From: CAVUWL01 sp963787415
GTDB lineage: Bacteria; Actinomycetota; Thermoleophilia; Solirubrobacterales; 70-9
DNA length: 64,000 bases
NCBI GenBank assembly: GCA_963787415.1
Contig: CAWBCO010000007.1
Span: 186,001-250,000, forward strand
Reading direction: 5' to 3'
A model generated the notes under the pieces. That model saw only the letters and a program-made list of their open reading frames with translations, ran no database searches and was not told where the DNA came from. The position numbers and the translations under genes are program-made. Each line of letters begins with the position of its first letter. Position 1 is the stretch's first letter. Positions 56,681 to 64,000 of the stretch are shown here, piece by piece.

Positions 56681-59083
56681 TCACCTGCCCTTCTTCGCCG
56701 TGAAAGTCACGACTCTCGTGACGAAGGCAGGGGCGCTGCCATCGCTGGGCATGAATGTAAGAGTGACCTTGATCTTGAGCTGCTTTGGCATGGAGAAGGC
56801 GCGCCTGCCCGTGGGGCTGAGCGCCAAGTGCAGAGTGAGGGTGCCGCCGTTGCTGGTATGAACGCTGAGTGGCTTCAGCCCCTTGCCGCTTGCAAGGACA
56901 TTGCCGGGTCCCGAGGCGGTCACTTCGAAGGCCGCAGTGGCGCCCTTGACGGTGAGTCGGCCGGGGGTCAGCTGTGCAGGGAAGGACAGTACGACCGGTG
57001 GCGGCGGGTTGGCCGCGAAGTTGGCGGTCACCACGGTGTCGGCGCCGAGGGTGAGGTGGCAGGGCCCGGTGCCTCCGCAGGCACCCGACCATCCGGCAAA
57101 GGTGGACCCAGCCGCCGGGGTGGCGACCAGGGTGAAGGTTTCCACTTCCTCATAGGAACCCGAGCAAGTGCCGGCGGCGGCAGTGCAGCCCGAGACGGCG
57201 CCGCTTGAGGCGCTCACCGAGCCTTCACCGACGACGTTGACGCTGAGGCGATGGTGTATGGGGACGAAGGAGGCTTTCACCGATCTCGGTTCGCTCATCG
57301 TCACTTTGCATTCGTTTTGGCTCGGTTGGGCTTCGCATCCGCTCCAAATTACTTCCTCGTGGCGACCGGGGACGGCGCTCAGGATGACCGTGCTTTCCGG
57401 GCCTTCGGCGTCGAAATGTTCGGTGCAGGAGGTGTCGCATTCGATCCCGGCTGGAGCGCTGATTAGGCTACCTTCGCCGCTGACTTCAACTCTCAGGGTC
57501 TGCTGGGGGGTGGGGGCGAATTCGGCGTGAACAGACTCCGCGGCGCCCATCGTCACTTCGCATTCATCGGGGTTGGGCTCGGAGGTGCAGCCGCTCCAGG
57601 CGACGAAGTGGTTGTGGGTGGTCGGCGTGGCTTTCAGGGTGACGGTGCTTGCTTCGTTGAAGTGTTCAGAGCAGGCACTGCCACATTCGATCCCCGTCGG
57701 AGCGCTGGACACCGTGCCTTCCCCAACCTTGGTCACGGTCAGCGTCTTTTGGGGGATTTCTTCGAATTCCGCGCTGACCGACCTTGCTTCGTTCATCCCC
57801 ACCGTGCAGGTCCCTACCCCCGAGCAGCCACTTCCGCTCCAGCCTATGAACTTCGAGTGAGAGTCGGAATTGGCGCTAAGAACGACCCTTTCGCCAGTGG
57901 CGTTGTATTCGGCGGCGCAGGCCGTGCCGCAGTTGATCCCAGCGGGATTGGAGGTCACAGTCCCTACCCCGCTACCGGTCTTGGCCAGCATCAGGATGTA
58001 GGCGTGATTGGTAGCGCCGAACTCGTAGAGCCGCGAATATTCCATCTTTTTGCCGTTTTTATCTAGCCCGGAGATTTCACCAGCTTCGAAGTTGCCACTT
58101 GTCACGTATACGTCGCCCGTGGGCCCGACTGATAACCCAGAGGGTTCGCCGTCGGTCAGCCGGTGTTCCACGCTGACGCCGGGTTCTCCTTCGGGGTGAG
58201 TTATCCATCGCGCGATCTGGCCGCGGTAGTCCCCGGCGGCGTTGAACTCGTCGATCACAGCTTCGGGATGTTCGGATTGACCGTGCGCGACGTTGTCGAG
58301 GATGAAGACATGCCCGTCGGTGGGATCGACGGCAACGGCCGATTCGCCCAGGAAGGCAAAGCCGGCCTGGGGAGTGCCGTTGCCGTCGATTACCGGCAGG
58401 GGGTGGCCAGTCGGGTCATATACCTTGACCGTCTCAGTGGCCGCGTCGGGGACGTAAACGTCCCCTTCCGTGGCCGGATAAGCCGAGACGGCGATGCCGA
58501 AACCTGCTTCAAGGGTGCCAAGGCCGATTTCGGCGATCTGGGTGCCGGACGGTTCGTACTCGACGACGTGGGTGCCATCATCGACGTAGACATCGCCACT
58601 AGGCCCAACCGCGACGCCGCTGGCCGGACCCGAGTCAATCACAGTCCGCCCGCTGTAGGTGGTTTCGGATCCGGGCGGATATGAGGAGGGGGTAAGCCTG
58701 ATCACCTCGTGGCGCCAATTGTTGACGTAGAGGTCGCCGTAGGAAGGGCTGGAGGGATCTGTGTCGACCGCCATGCCGCAGGGGCCGCTGCCGGCACTCT
58801 CGGAGGCGATTTGAGTTACATAGCCGCCTTCGTTTCCGTAGATGTCGATTGCGTCGTGGAAGTAATCAGAGACATAGCGGTCGCCATTGGAATCTAGGGC
58901 GACGCCGCAGGCGTCTTCGAAGCCGCCCCCTTCGGGCTGCGGAGGAGAACCGCCAAGTTCAGAGATGAAGGGGTGGGTTTCGACCACGGGGGATGCCCAG
59001 GCTGGACTGACCAAGACGGCGGCCGCCAGAAGCGGCACGCAAAAAGCCACCCAGGTCGGGATCGAACGCGGGCGGCCCATCAT
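56681..59083 (-). CDS. C: secreted NHL-propeller protein with Cys-containing WSG repeats
   Basis: ATG 59083 overlaps the A3 stop (ATGA) and gives 800 residues. A signal peptide (about 10-30) is followed by an NHL-type propeller to about residue 370 (CGVALDSNGDRYVSDYFHDA, GVAVGPSGDVYVDDGTHVVE, AVDPTDGHVFILDNV). Four repeats follow of the type GxGxVxSxPxGIxCGxxC with a W(S)G(C) turn (SKFIGWSGSGC, HFVAWSGC, EEVIWSGC, STFAGWSGAC). The C-terminal 110 residues resemble an Ig-like beta-sandwich and end in TFTAKKGR, with fewer basic residues than the A or B tails. The repeats resemble the divergent InlB B-repeat/WSG type found in bacterial surface proteins. It is intact and follows A3. Confidence 0.82.
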   Translation of the reverse strand: MMGRPRSIPTWVAFCVPLLAAAVLVSPAWASPVVETHPFISELGGSPPQPEGGGFEDACGVALDSNGDRYVSDYFHDAIDIYGNEGGYVTQIASESAGSGPCGMAVDTDPSSPSYGDLYVNNWRHEVIRLTPSSYPPGSETTYSGRTVIDSGPASGVAVGPSGDVYVDDGTHVVEYEPSGTQIAEIGLGTLEAGFGIAVSAYPATEGDVYVPDAATETVKVYDPTGHPLPVIDGNGTPQAGFAFLGESAVAVDPTDGHVFILDNVAHGQSEHPEAVIDEFNAAGDYRGQIARWITHPEGEPGVSVEHRLTDGEPSGLSVGPTGDVYVTSGNFEAGEISGLDKNGKKMEYSRLYEFGATNHAYILMLAKTGSGVGTVTSNPAGINCGTACAAEYNATGERVVLSANSDSHSKFIGWSGSGCSGVGTCTVGMNEARSVSAEFEEIPQKTLTVTKVGEGTVSSAPTGIECGSACSEHFNEASTVTLKATPTTHNHFVAWSGCTSEPNPDECEVTMGAAESVHAEFAPTPQQTLRVEVSGEGSLISAPAGIECDTSCTEHFDAEGPESTVILSAVPGRHEEVIWSGCEAQPSQNECKVTMSEPRSVKASFVPIHHRLSVNVVGEGSVSASSGAVSGCTAAAGTCSGSYEEVETFTLVATPAAGSTFAGWSGACGGTGPCHLTLGADTVVTANFAANPPPPVVLSFPAQLTPGRLTVKGATAAFEVTASGPGNVLASGKGLKPLSVHTSNGGTLTLHLALSPTGRRAFSMPKQLKIKVTLTFMPSDGSAPAFVTRVVTFTAKKGR

Positions 59084-62000
59084 TGGGTCTTCCTTTTGTG
59101 CGCGAGGCGGTGGCGCCTGTTGGCCCGTTTGTGGTCGCTCGACGCAGGCTTCCGGCAACTGCGGCCGATCGGCACCTTGAGCGTCTCGGGGGCGTTGTTT
59201 TGTCCGGCGAGTTGCGCCGTCGCGAATGATTGGGAACTGCAGATGTTGGTTGAGTTCTGAAGCAGGCCCTTGCTGCCGCCTTCCAGGGTGAGGATGAATT
59301 TGGAGGCGGGGGCGTCGGGGAGGACTTCAAAGCTGGCGCGCAGGCCACCGCTAGGGCCGGAGTCGATCCGCCCTTCGATGTCGAAGCTGAGGCCGCCGTC
59401 GCCACGCAACGCGGCGACCAATTCGGGCAAGGGGTTGGTGGCGGAAGTGGAAGAGCGCAGGTAGACGGGGCCTTCGAGGGGTTCGGCGAGCAGCGGCGTG
59501 AAGGCCTCAGCGTGGCCGTAAATCGAGGATGGCGGGCAGGCCTGCGCTGCGAGCTGTTTCGGCGTGCAGACTGCATAGAGATGGTTCTGGGCGAGGAACT
59601 CGGCGTGGGGCAGGGTAACGACCGCACGGCCAACGTTGGCATTGCCGGGGCGCTCAGTGAGGGCGGCCTGCAGTGCGGGGTACTGGCCCCGCCTGGTGCC
59701 GCCGGCCAGCTTGAGGCTGAGTGCAGGGGCGAATCTGAGCGCCGAACAGTCGGTGACCTGATAGAGGTCGCTGGCCGAGGCGGTGATGTCGGCGGGGTTG
59801 GTGAAGGGGGGACTTGAGCCGGTCATGGTCGAGCTGGCTTGGAAGGGGTTGCAGTTGGTCGGGTTGAGGGTGAAGTTGGGGCGGCTGATGTAGACGCGGA
59901 TGTCGCGCAGGTGGATCGGGATGCCGTCGATGATGTGGGGGATCGGATCGGAGCCCGCTGTGTTGATCGAGACCTGGGCGGTCTGCGGGTTGATGTCGAG
60001 CGCCGAGCGGACGATGATCACGCCGAGGTCAAAGGGGCCGACCAGGGCGGAGTCAACGGCGACGATCGAAAGCGGCGCACCGTGGTAGGGCCCGGCTAGG
60101 TAGAGGCGGCCGGAGGCGTAATCAAGGACGCCGCCGAGACCGTAGCCCGCCACCGTGTGGCCGATTTCCGATCCCCCCGGGCAACTCGGCGCTTCGAGCT
60201 CTTCGACCCCAGTCTTTGCCTTCGCCGCTTCGATGTCGGCGTCGGGGCAGAGCGGAATGCCGGCGAGTTTGCCGGTCAACCCGGGCGGCAGAACCGCCGA
60301 GTAGGAGGTGATCTCCTGTTCTGTGTCGTTGCGGGTCAGGTGCAGGTAGTAGGGCGAGTACGCTCCGGCGTCGCTGTTGACCGAGCCGTCCTTTGCTCCT
60401 GGGACGAAGGGCGGCGCCCCGGGGGCGGGGCACGGGCCGCCGCCTACCCCGCTTGAGATCGGAAATTCGGATTCGCGTTGCAGCGGCGTCTGGGAGGCGA
60501 GCCATGGGGTCAGCTGCATCTGAACCGCATAGCTCCCGCAGTTCGCCGGGGTGGCTAGCGGAGAGCGCTGGCCTTCGCGGAAAAAGGCCTTGAGGTGGGT
60601 ATAGGGAAGCTGGGGAAGGTTTTCGAAGCTCGCGACCAAGCGCCCGGTGGTCGGATTCGGGGTCAGGCGACCGGCGACCTTGACGACGACGCCACGCACC
60701 GGGGCTTTGGCGACCAGGTAGATGCCGATCAGCGAGTTGGTCGGGTTTTCGAAAGGCCGGGCAAGGAAGATCGAGCCGATCAGCGCTTCTTCGAGTAGCG
60801 GCGTTTCTACCCTGAAGTCCCCGATTTTGGAGTCGTTGGGGCAATTTGCCCCTGATTCCGAGCTGGCTGATTCGGCCGCGTACTGGGCCGGTGTGCAGAC
60901 CCCGAGACCGGCTCCCACCGACGGGTTGATCGTCACCCCTTCAGGCAGGGAGACGACTGCGTCGCGAATCTGGGTGCCGGTAAGCCCGCCCGGTTCGAGC
61001 AGGTTTTCCTGGGGCACTTCTAGGTTGAATTCAAAGCCGGTCGCCGAAGAGGCCCGATCCGTTGTCGGCTGGCCGTAGGGGATCGAGTTGGGAACCAGCC
61101 GTTCGCAACCCCCGAGGGCCTGTGGCTGGCCGCCTTCGCCGCGACCCAGCCAGCTGTCGGAGACGAAGGTGCCGGGGCGCTGCCAGGAGTCGGCGGCGGC
61201 CTTGAAGGCGGGCGGCGCTTCGCAGGTGGTGGGCAGGGTAAGGAAGGCGTGGCGTGGAAACTTCTTGGGCGGGCCGACCGTGCATTTGGCCCAGCCGGCG
61301 GCGGCGTCTTCCTCGTTTAGACAGTTGCCGCGTTCGGAGTCGTGAGAGAGCGCCCAGGGGGTGCCCCAGATCCTCACCTGGGCACCATCGATCGAGAGGC
61401 TTGTGGGAAGTTCTTGGCTTCGAGGGTGAGGCCGTATTCGCCTTCGGCGGTGCGGACGTGGCCGTCGAAGGTGACCGGGTCCCCGAAGGGAGCAAAGCCG
61501 AGCTCGGCGGCGACCCCGGGCGGCGGGACGAGATTGAAGAGACCGAAGGAACGTGTCGAGCCACCGCCGAAGCTTGAGTGAACGGCGACCACGCCGACCT
61601 GGGCTGGCGTCTGGCCGCTCTCGCCGGAGAGGCTTGCTTCGAAAGGGCGAGGAGCGCGGCGTGCCGAACTCTGCCAGGGTGCACTGGTTGACGGTGCTGG
61701 GGTTGCCGACCAGGCCCGGCGGATTCAAGGCGCAGGTCCTTGAGGTCGCCGTCGGGGAAGGGGACACCGGGCTGAGCGGCAGATTCGCCGCCCTCGTTGA
61801 GGTTCACCGAGGTGGTGAGTTCGTAGGGGTGCGAACCGGCCTGGGTGTCGAGATCCGTCACTTGGTCGCGGCGGCCTCAAAACCCGCGGCGCCGCTGAGA
61901 AAGCCGAAGCCGTGGGTGGTTGTGAAGGTCTGTTCGGGGCCGGCGGCGGTTTCTTGGCGGAGTTGGTAGCAAGGAGGCGATAGTGGTAGGTGGTGTCGGG

Positions 62001-62308
62001 CGAGAGGCCCGCGATCGCCGCAGACGCGGAGCGATCCACGCTGGCTGAGCCGAGCGCTTCCTGTGAGGTGGGTGCAGGCGCAGGGCGGTGGAGGTGCCGT
62101 ATTCGAAGCGATAGGTGGTGGGGAGGCCGTTGGGGTTGACCTTGCCGCTGAGAAGCGCCGAGATCCCCTGGATGTCGGTAACCGAAGTGGCGTCGATCGA
62201 GGGCGCCCCGGCTGCGCTCGCCACCGGGGCGCCGATCACGGCCACCGCGGCCAAGGCAACAAGGCAGATCAGAACCTGCAGACGGCGCTTGCGGGTGGCG
62301 GCGCTCAT
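59080..62308 (-). pseudogene. A3: A-family secreted protein, N-terminal part frameshifted
   Basis: ATG 62308 overlaps the B3 stop (ATGA). A signal segment (VLICLVALAAVAVIGAPVAS) is followed by one Fn3-like module (GKVNPNGLPTTYRFEYGTST, then TTYHYRLLATNSAK) and the A-family opening TQAGSHPYELTTSVNLN. Frames change several times from about 62.1 to 61.4 kb, while from about 61.4 kb to the end one long clean frame runs: VVSLPEGVTINPSVGAGLGV, LYLAGPYHGAPLSIVAVDSA, GIPIHLRDIRVYISRPNFTL then NPTNCNPF, and LLAEPLEGPVYLRSSTS. It ends RSCRKPASSDHKRANRRHRL, Cys plus basic tail. This is the best-preserved A copy after A2. Confidence 0.75.
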
Positions 62309-64000
62309 CGGCGAGCTCCCGCCTTGTGGGGCCCGCGGTGGGACCTCCTCTTGAGGTGTGGTTTCTTCACGCAGCGGCCGTGCTTTCGTACGGAGTCCGC
62401 CTTGCACTTCTTGGCGGTCGTGCCAAATTGCAGCGACGGGTCGGCAGGCCCCTGGATCAGGGTGCCAACCGTCGGGTCTTCGGGCGCTTCGGGCAGCGGC
62501 TGGCAGGCGTCGCCCTCGCATTCGATCGGCTTGACCGGTACCCGGTAGCCGCCGTCTTCGCGGGCGTCATAGACGTCAGTCGAACCGGGGTCGGTGCTGA
62601 CCAGTGAGTCACCGGTCAAAAAGAAGACGTCAGAGCCAGTTTCTGAGGCGTCGATAAGGAGGCCCCTGCGCTGCCTCTACCGCCGGAGATCAGGGCGAGG
62701 CAGCCGCCACGCCACCTCACAGCTGCCGACCCCCGAGGTCTCCCACTCATAGACATCGGGACGGTTGTCGGTGTCCTGGGCAACCAGGGCGTCTTCGGAA
62801 TCGAAGAAGAGGCGGCGTCCGCCTGAGACCAGAGCGCGGGGCTTGTATGAGTCGGTGGCGTTAGGGCCTTTGCCGTTTGAGATTGCCCCGGGGATCGTGG
62901 AGGGGCCAAGCGGGCGCTCGCCGGTCGGGTTGCAGGAGACGCATCTCAGTTCTTTGGTGCCTGCTTCATAGAAGTAGACCTCGGAGTCGGGTAGTCCGGT
63001 GTTGGCGTCGGTGTTGTCATAGCCGGTCAGGGAGGCATCCGAGAGGAAAACGAGGCGGGTTCCGTCTGCGCTGATGCGCGAGGTGCCGGTGGTGGGCGGG
63101 TAGTCGCTTGGGTCAACTGCCCCCGAGGTGACTTCGGTGCTGGCGCCTTCATGAGATTGGAAGAGTCCGGTGGCGGTGGCGTAGTAAACGTAGGAGCCGT
63201 CTTCGGAGACGCCGAGCACGCCTTTAACTCCGGCGGCGATCGGTTCGCTCGTTTTGGTCCCGGCGTCGTAGCGTTCGAGATTTCCTGCCCTGGTGTAGAA
63301 GGCGAGCGAGCCATCGGGGATGGCGGTCTGGAATTCGCCGCCTTCTGCCAGCAAGAGCTTGGTTTCCGCGGCTTCGCGTACATACAGCTTGCCGGCGGCG
63401 GTGAAATAAACGCGGCTGCCGTCTTCGGAGACGGCGCCAGTCTGGGCGGCGAGCGTGGCGCCTGGGGTGCCCGTGGGCTTCGTCAGGTAGCAAGTTGATC
63501 AGGCTTGGGCAGCTGCCCTTCGGAGAGCTCGTAGATATTTTGGTCGGCTGCGCTGCAGCCTTCCGATCCGGGCACTTCGGTGGCTTCGGGGGTGAGCTTC
63601 GCGCAGCTCGAAAGGACGACGTGGCGCAGGTCAGGAGAGGCACCGGCGAAGCTGATTGCGAACTGTTCGGGGTCGAGGGCAAGTTCGGCGATGCCGGCCC
63701 CGGTAAGCAGCGCCGAGAATCCACCGCTTTCGTCATCGCGAAGGTAGTAGTCCTGATAGCCAGTCGGGGCATCTGAGCCGGGAAGGGGCGGGTTGGCAAC
63801 CGGGCACCCCGTGCCGCCGCCCCGGCAGCGTACCCCGTTTAAGAGCAGGCCACGGGCGAGATCGGGGGAGAAGAGCTGATAGGGAACACCGTCGGATTCT
63901 GAGCCATAGGAGCCAGAGACCGTCGGGGTAGTGATGTTCTCAGTTGACCAACCCTCTTCGCCTTCCATGCGGCGCGAGATGTACTGGCTGGCTGGCGGGG
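62305..64000 (-). pseudogene. B3: B-family secreted protein, N-terminus beyond window, frameshifted
   Basis: The visible part is the TolB-like C-terminal region: WSTENITTPTVSGSYGSESD, LRHVVLSSCAKLTPEATEVP, SEDGSRVYFTAAGKLYVREA, SYVYYATATGLFQSHEG, LRCVSCNPTGERPLGPSTIP and VYDAREDGGYRVPV. It ends CKADSVRKHGRCVKK and a basic tail, the same ending type as B2. Frame changes lie near 63.49 and 62.70 kb. The upstream propeller is outside the window. It overlaps A3 by ATGA, repeating the B-then-A order of the first locus. Confidence 0.72.

Overview
The window is high-GC DNA from an actinobacterium, most probably Thermoleophilia/Solirubrobacterales. That is an inference from gene content: Ccm and tetrapyrrole genes linked in one operon, TetR-MMPL units, very large secreted NHL/TolB-like proteins, and collagen-like secreted proteins. 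No rRNA or marker tree was available to confirm it.

Positions 1-26.7 kb look like stable chromosome. They hold the 3' part of fumC; a minus-strand operon (PAP2 phosphatase, ychF, CrtC/AttH-like protein, aldehyde dehydrogenase, pentapeptide-repeat protein) interrupted by an IS1595-type element with perfect 21-bp ends and an 8-bp target duplication; a BtrH-like acyltransferase gene; a second minus-strand cluster (rarA, DUF1385 gene, methylmalonyl-CoA epimerase, small protein, methyltransferase); and a long plus-strand operon (aldehyde dehydrogenase, ccmA-ccmB-ccmC-ccmD-like, hemA, hemC, cobA-hemD fusion, birA). After these come an antisense SF2 helicase, a TlpA-like lipoprotein, nfeD-slipin, galT, a hypothetical gene and tRNA-Arg(CCU). 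Many genes overlap their neighbour by 4 nt. Several use TTG starts, and hemA and galT appear to start at CTG.

Positions 26.7-51.7 kb lie between the tRNA-Arg gene and a 41-bp near-copy of its 3' half (39/41), which suggests an old integration island, though no integrase is visible. It contains a minus-strand B1-A1-B2-A2 operon of giant secreted proteins: B is NHL propeller, Fn3-like and TolB-like; A is an unnamed Cys-containing secreted family. It also holds a collagen-like gene, a double-TetR regulator, an MMPL transporter with a broken N-terminal half, and two small exported proteins (P1, P2) coupled to it. An AbiEii-like fragment sits at the right border.

Positions 51.7-64 kb hold a SnoaL-like protein, a flavin monooxygenase, and a second minus-strand locus: B3 (cut by the window end), A3, C (NHL plus Cys-containing WSG repeats), a P1 pseudogene and P2b. 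The B-A pair and the P1-P2 pair therefore each occur more than once, always adjacent and usually overlapping by 4 nt. This is the best candidate here for an undescribed cell-surface system. A1, B1, B2, A3, B3, MMPL, TetR, cobA-hemD and the transposase carry apparent frameshifts, and sequence error cannot be separated from true decay from the sequence alone.
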